Origin: Phycisphaerales bacterium
GTDB lineage: Bacteria > Planctomycetota > Phycisphaerae > Phycisphaerales > UBA1924
Assembly (NCBI GenBank): GCA_905339235.1
Contig: CAJPFG010000010.1
Coordinates: 186,001-250,000 of the forward strand
Length of the DNA stretch: 64,000 bases
Direction of reading: 5' to 3'
A program made the translations under genes and the position numbers. Positions 33,534 to 42,149 of the stretch are shown one piece after another. Within the stretch, counting starts at the first letter, position 1. Each line of letters starts with the position of its first letter. The notes below the pieces were generated by a model. The model had not been told where the DNA came from. It saw only the letters and a program-made list of their open reading frames with translations, and ran no database searches.

Positions 33534-35917
33534 GCCAAGGCGCCGATAACTCCGGTTCGAGGGTGAGCGCGCTCGCGGAGCAGATGCGGGCGGGGGCGGG
33601 GGTGCCCGGCGCCGCGGCCCGCGCGGTGGACGCGCTGGCGTCACCGAGCCTGGGTCTGGGGCTGCTGGTGGCGTTGGCGCTGGCGGTGCTGACGAGCGTG
33701 GTGGCGATCGTGACGCGTTCGCAGCCGCTGGTTGCGGTGGGGCGGGTGATGGACGAGACGCGCCTGGTGCGCCGGGAGATCCGGGCCCGCGACGAGGCGC
33801 AGACGCAGCAAAGGCGAGAGCAGGCGAGGCAGGCGACCCCCCGTGTGTACGTGGCGGACAAGGCGGTGCTGGACAGGATCCAGGCGGACCTGGAGAACCT
33901 GCCCAAGACGCTGTCGGCCGCGGAATCGGTGGAGGCGGTGGACGCGGTGATCCGCGACCAGTTCCGGCTGACGGCGGAGATACTCGCGGCGGTGAAGGTG
34001 GAATCGTCGGACGGGCAGAGTTCGTCGTCGTGGATCGCGCGGGTGCGGGCGCTGGCGAACGCGATGACGAGGCGGCCGTTTCTGGATTCGCAGACGTGGC
34101 AGCGAGGGACGATCGAAGGCTCGGCCCCGACGATCCGGCTGGTGGTGGAGGGAAGGGGTTCGACGCCGGTCCCTCGGGGCGAGGCGGTGAACGTGGAGGA
34201 TCGGCAGGCGATGGACGAGGCGGCGAAGGTGCTGGCGCGCGACGCCGGCTTCGTGGGTCCGCTGCGGCAACTGGTGGTGAATCGGCTGACGGTGAGCGCG
34301 AGGCCGACGTACACATTCGACGCGGCGGCGACGGCGTCGGATCAGAACGACGCGGCGCAGGCGGTGGAGCCGGTGGTGGTGGTGAATCCGGTGGGGCAGG
34401 TCATTTTCCAGCGGGGTGAGGCGCTGACGGAATCGCAGGCGGCGTTGTTTGACCGGGAGATGGAGGCGTTCGATGCCGGCATAGCGGGGTGGGTGAGGTG
34501 GCTGCGGTGGGCGAGCGTGTGCGCGGTGTGCGGAGCGGTGACACTGGCGCTGTCGGGGTACACGCTGCTCTTCTGCCCACGCGTGCGCCGCAACGCGCCC
34601 CGCATCGCGGGGGTCGCGTCGATACTTGCGGGGGCGTTCGTGATCGCGTGCGCCACTACGGCATGGATGCCGCAGTTGGGCGCGCTGACGACGGTGGCCC
34701 CGACGCTGCTGGTGACGATGCTCATCACCATCGGCTACGACCGGCGCGCGGCGCTGGCGTACAGCCTGCTGCACGGGCTGCTGGTGTGCGTTGCGCTGCG
34801 CGAGCCCGTGGGAACGTACGGCGTGATCGTCGCGGGGGTGGGCGCGGTGGTCTGGAGCCTCAAGGAGATCCGCGACCGCAACAGCCTGTTCAGGGCGTCG
34901 GTGCTGACGGCGCTGAGCGTGGCGTTCACGACGGCCGCGTTCGCGATCGTGGAGCGGCCTGTATCGCCGGCGGTGATGCGGGAGATCGGGATCGACGCGG
35001 CGCTGGCGGGCACGGGGGCCCTGGTGGTGGGGGCGGCGACGCTCTTCCTACTGCCGCTGATCGAGCGGGCGTTCAACGTGACAACAGGTATGACGCTGGT
35101 GGAACTGCGCGACCCCAAGCAGCCGCTGCTCCGCGAGTTGCAGCAGCGGGCGCCGGGGACGTACAACCACTCGCTGAACGTGGCGTCGATCGCGGAGGCC
35201 GCGGCGGAGGCCATCGGGGCTGATGGATTGCTGACGTACGTGGGCTCGCTGTACCACGACATCGGGAAGATGAACAAGCCCGAGTATTTCGTGGAGAACC
35301 AACTGGGCGGGCCGAACCGGCACGACAAACTCAGCCCGGCGATGAGCCTGCTGATCGTGGTCGGTCACGTGAAGGACGGGATGGAACTGGCGCGGGAGTT
35401 CCGGCTGCCGACGCGGCTGCAGCACTTCATCGAGGCGCACCACGGGACGACGCTGGTGGAGTATTTCTACCACCGGGCGCGGCGGCAGGCGCTCTCGACG
35501 GCGCCGAAGGACCCGGAGGGCAGGCCGATCGAGGACGACACGTACGTTCCCGACGAGATCGAGTACCGGTATCCGGGGCCCAAGCCCAAGACCCGCGAGG
35601 TGGCGATCCTGATGGTGGCCGACGCGGTGGAGTCGGCGGCGCGTGCGATGAACGAGCCGACGCCCAACAAGATCGACCAGTTGGTGCGGGGCATCGCGCA
35701 CAAGCGGCTGCTCGACGGGCAGTTCGAGGAGTGCGAGATCACGCTGAAGGACCTCAACCTGATCGTGGAGAGCGTGATCCGGACGGTGACGAGCATGCAC
35801 CACGGAAGGATCGCGTACCCGCGGGGGGCCGAAGCGGAGGCGCCCGCGCCGGTGCGTGAATCGACCGATACCGCTTCGGGCCCGGTGACCCAGCCCGGGC
35901 TGCCTACCAAGCAGTGA
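33530..35917 (+). CDS. PgpH-like membrane HD phosphodiesterase (7TMR-HD family)
   Basis: 795-residue protein. There is an N-terminal helix near 45-65 and an extracytoplasmic domain (about 75-310). A bundle of about six or seven TM helices follows (about 325-510). The C-terminal HD domain has TYNHSLNVASIAEAAAEAIG, YVGSLYHDIGKMNKPEYF and FIEAHHGTTLVEYFYHRA, and EVAILMVADAVESAARAM supplies the final metal ligand. This order (7TM-7TMR-HDED, then HD) is that of PgpH, which hydrolyses c-di-AMP. Family knowledge supports that substrate; the sequence alone does not. It starts as ATGA within the phoH stop. A ybeY gene, which often follows, is absent; the next gene is convergent. Confidence 0.88.
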   Translation: MSQGADNSGSRVSALAEQMRAGAGVPGAAARAVDALASPSLGLGLLVALALAVLTSVVAIVTRSQPLVAVGRVMDETRLVRREIRARDEAQTQQRREQARQATPRVYVADKAVLDRIQADLENLPKTLSAAESVEAVDAVIRDQFRLTAEILAAVKVESSDGQSSSSWIARVRALANAMTRRPFLDSQTWQRGTIEGSAPTIRLVVEGRGSTPVPRGEAVNVEDRQAMDEAAKVLARDAGFVGPLRQLVVNRLTVSARPTYTFDAAATASDQNDAAQAVEPVVVVNPVGQVIFQRGEALTESQAALFDREMEAFDAGIAGWVRWLRWASVCAVCGAVTLALSGYTLLFCPRVRRNAPRIAGVASILAGAFVIACATTAWMPQLGALTTVAPTLLVTMLITIGYDRRAALAYSLLHGLLVCVALREPVGTYGVIVAGVGAVVWSLKEIRDRNSLFRASVLTALSVAFTTAAFAIVERPVSPAVMREIGIDAALAGTGALVVGAATLFLLPLIERAFNVTTGMTLVELRDPKQPLLRELQQRAPGTYNHSLNVASIAEAAAEAIGADGLLTYVGSLYHDIGKMNKPEYFVENQLGGPNRHDKLSPAMSLLIVVGHVKDGMELAREFRLPTRLQHFIEAHHGTTLVEYFYHRARRQALSTAPKDPEGRPIEDDTYVPDEIEYRYPGPKPKTREVAILMVADAVESAARAMNEPTPNKIDQLVRGIAHKRLLDGQFEECEITLKDLNLIVESVIRTVTSMHHGRIAYPRGAEAEAPAPVRESTDTASGPVTQPGLPTKQ

Positions 35918-35921
35918 CGCG

Positions 35922-37373
35922 TCAGGCGGGCTCGCCGGTGTAATGGTCCGCAAGCACCTGTTCCCAGTCTTCCCGGCTTTCCACGCCGATCATGGCCAAT
36001 CGAACCTGCTTGTTCCGCGGGTGGTGCGAGGCGAAGCGGATGCCGAACTTGCGGATTTGTCGCGAGGAAGTTGTCTCGCAGTGCCGAGCGCCGTGGTTGA
36101 CGGCGAGGAGGAGCGCGAAGTGCTCGCGGAGGACCGCGGCCTGCTCGGCGATGGTGGGGGGTGCGGGTTCGCGGCCGGCCATCAGGTCGCGGGCCTGGCG
36201 GAAGATCCATGGGTTGCCGATGCAGCCGCGGGCGACGGCGACGGCCTTGACGCCGGTGTAGGCAATCATGCGGAAGATATCGGGGGCGGACCAAACATCG
36301 CCGCTGCCGAAGATGATGCGATCGGGATGTCGCGCGACGATGTCGCGGAGGACGTCCCAGCGCGAGGGGCCGATGTATTTCTGCTCGACGGTGCGGGCGT
36401 GGACGGTGGCCCAGGCATAGCCCATGTCGAAGGCCGCGGCGAGGATGCGGTCGCAGTTGCTTGCCATCTCGGGGGTGTCGTCGAAGGCGCGACGGAGTTT
36501 GACGGTGCAGTGGATGTGGTTGGGGACGGCCTCGCGGACGGCTTCGAGGATTCGGATGGCGCCGTCGGGCTCGGCGAGCCAGTGCCCGCCGCGGGCCTTG
36601 CTGGCGATCTTCTTGACGGGGCAGGCGAGGTTGATGTCGATGGAGGAGAAGGAATGAGACGGTGAGGCGGTGAGAGGGAGAGTCGAAGAGGGGGAGGCGG
36701 GAGGGTGTGCCGGAGAGGAATCGGAAGAAGAGTTTCTCGCAGAGACGCGGAGTGCGCGGAGAAGAGGGGAACCGGGAGTGTGTGCTTGATGGTCGACTGG
36801 GTCGCAGGAGCCCCACTCGTCGTTGGCGTCTTCGCAAAGATCGACGCGGCCGAGTTGTTCGCCGCCGGGGAGGCGGAGGTGCTGGGTGGTCGGGGCGAAC
36901 GAGCCGTTCGCGGCGTAGGCCATCGAGCGGTATTCGCGGTCGTGGCGGGTGCCCTGCTCGACCATTTTGAGTGCGCCCGCGGCCATCTCGGCGGGCTCGC
37001 TGCCCATGATCTGGCCGGCGAGGGGGTGGTCTTCTTCGCCGCCGGGGACGTTGTCGTGGAGGTCGCCGAGGTCGGCCTTGGCGAAGCCGCGGCCGCCGGC
37101 GAGGAGCGTGCGGTCGAGGAGGGCCTCGGTGACGCAGTAAGGGCAGCCGTGGCGGCGGGCGATGATGCGCATCGCGCCGTCGGAGTATCCGGCGAGGCCG
37201 GCCTGGAAGAAGGGGGCGTCGAAGCCCGGGACGAAGGCGGGGAGGCGGGGATCGATGCCGACTTTCCCCAGATCCTCCGCGGTGCGGCGTGGGTCGATAT
37301 CCTCCGAGCCGGGGGCGACGGCGGGGCTGGGCGTGGTCGCGTTGTTGCTCTCGACGGACATCGGGGCGATCAT
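35922..37373 (-). CDS. tRNA-dihydrouridine synthase with a large in-frame insertion
   Basis: 483-residue FMN enzyme that reduces uridines in tRNA. The TIM-barrel landmarks are PFFQAGLAGYSDGAMRIIAR, LAGQIMGSEPAEMAAGALK, IDINLACPVKKIASKARGG (catalytic Cys in NLACP), AWATVHARTVEQKYIGPSRW, IIFGSGDVWS and AVARGCIGNPWIF. Normal Dus proteins have about 320-350 residues. Here roughly 95 residues (about 150-243) are inserted between strand 3 and the IDINLACP loop, and an N-terminal extension adds about 45. The distal half of the insert is Ser/Pro-rich and encoded by repeat-like DNA (36653-36790). All downstream motifs stay in frame, so the enzyme may still work. It is convergent with the PgpH-like gene, 4 bp apart. 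Confidence 0.88.
   Translation of the reverse strand: MIAPMSVESNNATTPSPAVAPGSEDIDPRRTAEDLGKVGIDPRLPAFVPGFDAPFFQAGLAGYSDGAMRIIARRHGCPYCVTEALLDRTLLAGGRGFAKADLGDLHDNVPGGEEDHPLAGQIMGSEPAEMAAGALKMVEQGTRHDREYRSMAYAANGSFAPTTQHLRLPGGEQLGRVDLCEDANDEWGSCDPVDHQAHTPGSPLLRALRVSARNSSSDSSPAHPPASPSSTLPLTASPSHSFSSIDINLACPVKKIASKARGGHWLAEPDGAIRILEAVREAVPNHIHCTVKLRRAFDDTPEMASNCDRILAAAFDMGYAWATVHARTVEQKYIGPSRWDVLRDIVARHPDRIIFGSGDVWSAPDIFRMIAYTGVKAVAVARGCIGNPWIFRQARDLMAGREPAPPTIAEQAAVLREHFALLLAVNHGARHCETTSSRQIRKFGIRFASHHPRNKQVRLAMIGVESREDWEQVLADHYTGEPA
36653..36790 (-). repeat. Repeat-like DNA inserted in the dus gene
   Basis: Contains a purine-rich GAGACGGTGAGGCGGTGAGA block (36656-36675) and the block TTCTCGCAGAGACGCGGAGT (36734-36753) followed by GCGCGGAGAAG. 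Such CGCAGAGACGCGGAG-type stretches are, from memory, frequent dispersed or intergenic repeats in planctomycete and other genomes; this needs a search. Codon use drops sharply compared with the flanking dus sequence. Confidence 0.55.
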
Positions 37374-37426
37374 AGGAAAGGCGGACGAATTCGCGGACGG
37401 AAACGGGCGTCAAGGAATCTACGACC

Positions 37427-37870
37427 ATGAAGAGCGGCAACAGAGTCGGCCTGGCGTTGGTGTGCGGCCTCGCGTGCGCGGTGGTGGCGGGGTGTCGGGC
37501 GGGAGCCAAAGCGCCCGCGACGGGGCGGGTGTATCCGCAGGAGACGCCGCGGGGCGGCGTGCTCGACATCCAGGTAATCCGCGAGAGCACCAATATCGTG
37601 TTCACGAACACGACGGCGCGCTCGTTCGGGCCCTCGACGCTCTGGGTGAACATGAGGTTCTCGCGGATGATCGAGGGGCTGGGGGTGGGGCAGACGATGG
37701 ACCTGGACCTGAGAGATTTCAAGGATGAGTACGGCGATTCGTTCCGTGCGGGCGGGTTCTTCGCGTCGGAGGCTCCCCAGCCGGTGGTGCTCGTGCAGAT
37801 CGAGGGGGCGAAGCCCGACGGCGCGGCGGAACTGCTCGGCATGATCGTGGTGAAGGCCGAGTCGGAATAG
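37427..37870 (+). CDS. Putative lipoprotein
   Basis: 147-residue protein with signal MKSGNRVGLALVCGLACAVV and a lipobox AVVAGC|RAG. The mature domain is a beta-rich fold of about 115 residues (VIRESTNIVFTNTTARSFGP, STLWVNMRFSRMIEGLGVGQ). Its pattern suggests a small immunoglobulin-like or FxLYD-like envelope domain. I do not recognise a named family. AAGGAA lies 8-9 nt before ATG 37427. It is divergent from dus by 53 bp and followed 24 bp later by a PIG-L deacetylase gene, so the two are probably co-transcribed. Confidence 0.75.
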   Translation: MKSGNRVGLALVCGLACAVVAGCRAGAKAPATGRVYPQETPRGGVLDIQVIRESTNIVFTNTTARSFGPSTLWVNMRFSRMIEGLGVGQTMDLDLRDFKDEYGDSFRAGGFFASEAPQPVVLVQIEGAKPDGAAELLGMIVVKAESE

Positions 37871-37893
37871 TCGGTCAAAGCGAGGAGACGGCA

Positions 37894-38682
37894 GTGAATG
37901 TTCTCGTCCTGGCCGCGCACCCGGATGATGCCGAGATAGGCATGGGGGGCACGATTTCGTTGTTGGCCTCGCAGGGACACGAGGTGCTGATCTGCGATCT
38001 GACAGACGGCAGCCCGACGCCGCGCGGGGATCGGGAGAGCCGGGTGAGGGAGGCCGCGGCGGCGCTGGCGTGCCTTCAGCCCGCCGGTGGCCGGCCGGTG
38101 AGGCGGGTGATGCTCGACCTGCCGAACCGGACGCTGACGCACACGATCGAGTCTCGGCACAAGGTGGCGGGGGTGATCCGGGCGCATCAGGCGAGCGTGT
38201 TGTTCATTCCGCACTGGGAGGATGCGCATCCGGATCACGTGGCCGCGACACGGATCGGCGAGGATGCTCGCTTCGATGCGAAGTTGACGAAGATCGCGAT
38301 GCCCGGCCCGCCGGGGCATGGATCGGTGGGGCCGCCGATCTACCCGAAATGGGTTTTCTACTACGACGTGTCGCACCTGCGGCGGATCGCGCGGCCGGAT
38401 TTGTGCATCGACATCACGGGGCATGAGAGAAAGAAGCAGGCGTCGGTACGGGCGTACCGCTCGCAGTTCGGGCCATGGGACGACAATGGTTTGGCGTTCG
38501 CCGCGGGCGATCCGAAGGCGGGGCCGCCGGCGGACCCGGGGAAACTTGTTTCGAGCGACTTTCCGGAGCGGCTCCTGGCGTACGCGCAGGTGTGGGGGTC
38601 CACGATCGGGGTTGCGTTCGCCGAGCCGTTCTTCACGCGCGAGCCGGTGGGGCTGCGGGGCCTGAGTTGCCTGGCGCCCTGA
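37894..38682 (+). CDS. PIG-L/LmbE-family N-acetylglucosaminyl deacetylase (BshB1-like)
   Basis: 262-residue zinc-dependent deacetylase. The first metal motif AAHPDDAEIGMGGTI and second HPDHVAATRI are intact, with Asp/Asp/His placement as in BshB1 and MshB. DLTDGSPTPRGDRESR and MLDLPNRTLTHTIESRHKVA match the bacillithiol-synthesis deacetylase subgroup, and YRSQFG near 188 is also typical. Substrate could be GlcNAc-malate (bacillithiol) or another GlcNAc conjugate; no bshA or bshC is in the window. Start GTG 37894 is supported by GAGGAGA about 8 nt upstream. Confidence 0.87.
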   Translation: MNVLVLAAHPDDAEIGMGGTISLLASQGHEVLICDLTDGSPTPRGDRESRVREAAAALACLQPAGGRPVRRVMLDLPNRTLTHTIESRHKVAGVIRAHQASVLFIPHWEDAHPDHVAATRIGEDARFDAKLTKIAMPGPPGHGSVGPPIYPKWVFYYDVSHLRRIARPDLCIDITGHERKKQASVRAYRSQFGPWDDNGLAFAAGDPKAGPPADPGKLVSSDFPERLLAYAQVWGSTIGVAFAEPFFTREPVGLRGLSCLAP

Positions 38683-38684
38683 GG

Positions 38685-39245
38685 TTACAGGCTTCGCTTT
38701 GCCCAACCCAGGACAACGCGCTTGTCGAAGGGCGCACCGCATTCCGGGCACCGGCCCGTCGTGCCAAGGCCGTCGAGCGGGTACGTGCATTGGCAGACGA
38801 CGTGGCAGTTCGCGAGCGCGGCCTCGGGTGCGTCGTCAGAATCGTCGGGATAAAGAGAAACGAAAACCTCGGGCCCGTGCCGTTCGAGGAGCCGTTCGGT
38901 GACGTTGGCGGGCGTTCCGCATGCCGGACACTGCGTGAGTCCGGGGTCCATCGGCAAGGCCCGGCCGCACCCGGGGCAATCCGGCGCGAGGCTCGCATCC
39001 AGGCGGCGAATGTCCGGGGCGGCGGTGGATTCCCAGCCCGTCTCGGGAGTTAGTGATTCGGCAGTCGTCGCGGCGAGGATTTCCCGGGCGGGGCGTACGA
39101 AGGATTCACCGCCGACGAAGACGCCGGTTTCGAAGGGGGGCATGATGTCCGGGGCGGAGATCCAGGCGGGGATGCCGTTCTCGCGCAGGAGCATCGAGGC
39201 ACGCAGCGCGATCATGGGGCTGGGGTATCGGGCGACGTTGTGCAC
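38685..39245 (-). CDS. Zinc-ribbon-containing protein of unknown function
   Basis: About 186 residues. The N-terminal part (VARYPSPMIALRASMLLREN, then GIPAWI) resembles DUF2007-like putative signal-transducing domains that start with 'ala-hits-multiple-sites' helices. The C-terminal part has two zinc-ribbon-like Cys clusters: CPGCGRALPMDPGLTQCPAC, then a later HVVCQCTYPLDG...CPECGAPFD. Start GTG 39245 is favoured because it keeps the whole conserved N-terminus; ATG 39215 is an alternative, and neither has a ribosome site. It is convergent with the PIG-L gene (2 bp apart) and divergent from mgtE. Function cannot be stated. Confidence 0.65.
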   Translation of the reverse strand: MHNVARYPSPMIALRASMLLRENGIPAWISAPDIMPPFETGVFVGGESFVRPAREILAATTAESLTPETGWESTAAPDIRRLDASLAPDCPGCGRALPMDPGLTQCPACGTPANVTERLLERHGPEVFVSLYPDDSDDAPEAALANCHVVCQCTYPLDGLGTTGRCPECGAPFDKRVVLGWAKRSL

Positions 39246-39332
39246 GCGGTGTAGTCTACAGGAATCCGGGCGTTTCGCGCGAACGTGCTTTACGCCGATC
39301 CTCGCACGGATCTCGCGAGGTATCATCCGGAA

Positions 39333-40727
39333 GTGACACCCACCGCCGAACTGCTGCTGCCCGAGGTTGAGGAACTGATCCGCGAGGGGCAGTACTCCGA
39401 TCTTCGCGATGCGCTCGCGGCGATTCACCCGGCGGACGTCGCGGACATTCTCGGTGCGCTCGAACCGGCCCAGACGGCCGTGGGGTTCCGGTTTTTGCAG
39501 CGGGACGACGCCGCGGCGGCGTTCGCGTATCTCTCGCCGGAGCGGCAGGAAGTCCTGATCCGGGAACTTGGGAACGAGGGCGCGGTGCGGGTGGTCGAAG
39601 GGATGAGCGCCGACGACCGGGTGCGTCTGCTCGACGAACTTCCCGAGGAAGTAGCCCAGCGGGTGCTGGCGGGCCTATCGCCGGAGGAGCGCCGGGCGAC
39701 GCAGGCGATCCTGGGGTATCCGGAGCGGAGCGTGGGGCGATTGATGACGCCCGACTACGTGGGCATCCGGCCGAACTGGACGGTGGCGCAGGCGCTGGAC
39801 CACATCCGCAAGCACGGGAAGGACGCGGAGACGATCGCGTACATCTACGTGATCGACAACGAGGGGCGGCTGATCGACGACATGCGTCTGCGGAGCCTGC
39901 TGCTGGCCGACCCTTCCGACAGCGTCGAGAACCAGATGAACCGGAGTTTCGTGAAGTTGCAGGCGACCGACGACCAGGAGGAGGCGGTGCTCGCGATGGG
40001 GCGGTACGACCGCTTCGCGCTGCCGGTGGTGGATTCGCGCGGGGTGCTGATCGGGATCGTGACCAGCGACGACGTGGCGGACGTGGCGCAGGCGGAGGCG
40101 ACCGAGGACATCCAGAAGATGGGCGGCGTGGCGGCGCTGGAAGAGCCGTACATGAAGGCCGGGCACGTGGAGATGTTCAAGAAGCGGGGGATGTGGCTGG
40201 CGGCGTTGTTCGTGGGGCAGACGATCACGATCCTGGTGCTCGGGAGTTTTCAGAAGCGGCTGGAGCAGGCGGCGGTGCTGGTGCTGTTCATGCCGCTGGT
40301 GATGAGTTGCGGGGGCAACAGCGGGAGCCAGGCGGCGACGCTGGTGACGCGGGCGCTGGCGCTGGGGGAGATCGCGCCGATCGACTGGTGGCGGATTATT
40401 CGGAAGGAGTTCGCGACGGCGCTGATGCTGGGCGGCTCGCTGGCGCTAATGGGATGGGCGTGCGTTGAGTTCTTCACGCTGGTTCGAGTGGCCAAGTTCG
40501 ACCAGCCGGTGCACGCCCAGCGCATGGCGGCGACGGTCGCGGCGGCGATCTTCACGGTGGTGATGTGGGGCACGACGTTGGGGTCGCTGCTGCCGCTGCT
40601 GCTGCGGCGGGCCAGGCTTGATCCCGCGACGGCGAGCAGCCCGATGGTGGCGACGCTCATGGACGCGAGCGGGACGCTGATCTACCTGGGGATCGCGATC
40701 GCGATTCTGACGGGAACGATTTTGTAG
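39333..40727 (+). CDS. mgtE: MgtE-type magnesium transporter
   Basis: 464-residue Mg2+ channel/transporter. The N-terminal superhelical domain reads LRDALAAIHPADVADILGAL, then PEEVAQRVLAGLSPEERRAT. Two CBS domains follow (LMTPDYVGIRPNWTVAQALD, FALPVVDSRGVLIGIVTSDD). Five TM helices in the C-terminal part carry the pore signature CGGNSGSQAATLVTRALALG. The Mg-sensing architecture is complete. Start GTG 39333 gives the normal length; GTG 39285 would add 16 residues. No M-box-like leader is visible in the 90-bp divergent spacer. Confidence 0.93.
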   Translation: MTPTAELLLPEVEELIREGQYSDLRDALAAIHPADVADILGALEPAQTAVGFRFLQRDDAAAAFAYLSPERQEVLIRELGNEGAVRVVEGMSADDRVRLLDELPEEVAQRVLAGLSPEERRATQAILGYPERSVGRLMTPDYVGIRPNWTVAQALDHIRKHGKDAETIAYIYVIDNEGRLIDDMRLRSLLLADPSDSVENQMNRSFVKLQATDDQEEAVLAMGRYDRFALPVVDSRGVLIGIVTSDDVADVAQAEATEDIQKMGGVAALEEPYMKAGHVEMFKKRGMWLAALFVGQTITILVLGSFQKRLEQAAVLVLFMPLVMSCGGNSGSQAATLVTRALALGEIAPIDWWRIIRKEFATALMLGGSLALMGWACVEFFTLVRVAKFDQPVHAQRMAATVAAAIFTVVMWGTTLGSLLPLLLRRARLDPATASSPMVATLMDASGTLIYLGIAIAILTGTIL

Positions 40728-40730
40728 GTT

Positions 40731-42149
40731 TCAGCCGTGCGGCTTGGGCGCGGCCTCGGGGGCCGACGAAGCGGCGGCGTTTTCCTCGCGGCCGTTCTCG
40801 AGCGGTTCGGGCGGGGCGAGGCCGGCGGCGACCTTGGCTTCGTACGCGGCGGCCTGGGCTTCGATGGCGCGGCGGCGCGCGATCTTGATGGCGATCACGC
40901 CCACGTACGCGGCGAAAATGAGTGCGAGCAGCAAGACGCTGCGGGCGCGGATCAGGGCGATGCCGGCGCCAATCGCGGCGAAGGTGCCGGCGATGCCGTA
41001 GAGGGCGAAGACCGCGCCCTTCACGCCCAGGGCGCGCTTGAGTTGGTGGTGCAGGTGCTGGTCGTCGGCGGAGGAGATGGACTTGCCTTCCATCTTGCGG
41101 CGGACGATCGCGAGGGTGGTGTCGATGAGGGGAAGTGCGTAGATGATGACGCCCGCGGCGACGAGCCAGGTTTTTCCGGTGTCTCCCATCATGAGGATGA
41201 TGACGCAGGTGACGAACCCGAGCAGCAGGCTCCCGGCATCGCCGAGGAAGATTGTGGCGGGGTTGAAGTTGTGGGGTAGGAATCCCAGGCAGGCGCCCAA
41301 AAGGGCCAGGCATAGCACGATGCGCTCCGCGTCGCGGGGGCCGTCGTCGGCGACGGCCATGCCCAGGGCCACGAACAGCAGGCCGATGGCGGCGATCGCG
41401 GTTGTGCCGCTCAGCAGGCCGTCGAGGCCGTCGAGCAGGTTGCTCGCGTTGCACAATCCGATCACGGCGACGGCGATGATGGCCGTGCCCGTCCAGTAGA
41501 TCAGGTCGAAGTTGAGCGTGGCAGTCCCCCCGATTTCAAAGGGGAGAGGGATCTTCAGCAGGATGGTCTGAGCCCCACCCTCGATGGTTTCAAGCGGAAT
41601 TCCCAGCAGGTTTGCGACGGGGAGCATGATCCCCGCGGCCATCTGGACGCCGACGCGGTCCATCGCGAGCGCCGCGGCGGCGAACAACTGCCCGCCGATC
41701 TTCACGCGCGGGCTGATGCCCGTGACGTCGTCGATCACGCCCACCAGCAGGATGACGGTCATTCCCAGCAGGATCGAGTAGGGCACCGGGGGATGCGCGA
41801 AGTCCAGGACGCCCCGCTTTTCGGAGGGGTGCCAGTCGATCAGGCCGGTCACTTTTACCCCGACGAAACTGTACAGGACGCCGGCCATGATCCCCGCGAA
41901 CACGGCGACCCCGCCGAGGTAGGCGATCGGCAACTTGTGGACCTTGCGGGCCTGGTTGGGCCGGTCGATGATGCCGTGGGCGACGGCGAGGCGGCGCATG
42001 AATGGGGTGGCGATCAGGGTGACGACGAACGAGAGGATCAGCACGCCCATGTAGCCCTCGAAGGCCGAGAGCCGGGTGGGGCCTGGGGCCGCCGAGGCCG
42101 CGTCGGCGGTCTGCGCGAGCGCCGCCATGGCCCACGCGGAGGGGGTCAT
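40731..42149 (-). CDS. MraY/WecA-family phospho-sugar transferase to undecaprenyl phosphate
   Basis: 472-residue polytopic enzyme, about ten TM helices, of the GlcNAc-1-P transferase superfamily (WecA/TagO side). Motifs are RPNQARKVHKLPIAYLGGVA, VGVIDDVTGISPRVKIGGQL (DD pair for Mg), LCNASNLLDGLDGL, NFNPATIFLGDAGSLLLGFV and, in the last cytosolic loop, SADDQHLHHQLKRALG. The His-rich loop is typical of WecA/TagO. It would start a lipid-linked glycan for the exopolysaccharide or cell-wall polymer encoded upstream. The ATG overlaps the SDR gene stop (ATGA) at the end of the locus. The C-terminal 50 residues are Ala/Glu-rich and probably disordered. Confidence 0.9.
   Translation of the reverse strand: MTPSAWAMAALAQTADAASAAPGPTRLSAFEGYMGVLILSFVVTLIATPFMRRLAVAHGIIDRPNQARKVHKLPIAYLGGVAVFAGIMAGVLYSFVGVKVTGLIDWHPSEKRGVLDFAHPPVPYSILLGMTVILLVGVIDDVTGISPRVKIGGQLFAAAALAMDRVGVQMAAGIMLPVANLLGIPLETIEGGAQTILLKIPLPFEIGGTATLNFDLIYWTGTAIIAVAVIGLCNASNLLDGLDGLLSGTTAIAAIGLLFVALGMAVADDGPRDAERIVLCLALLGACLGFLPHNFNPATIFLGDAGSLLLGFVTCVIILMMGDTGKTWLVAAGVIIYALPLIDTTLAIVRRKMEGKSISSADDQHLHHQLKRALGVKGAVFALYGIAGTFAAIGAGIALIRARSVLLLALIFAAYVGVIAIKIARRRAIEAQAAAYEAKVAAGLAPPEPLENGREENAAASSAPEAAPKPHG

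Noticed and set aside
35467..38790. A 1107-codon minus-strand frame
   Set aside because: It crosses dus, the lipoprotein and deacetylase genes in the wrong frame and gives Arg/Pro/His-rich low-complexity protein, a typical GC-rich shadow.
39246..39332. Possible magnesium riboswitch before mgtE
   Set aside because: The spacer is only about 90 bp and shows no M-box-like conserved elements or terminator.
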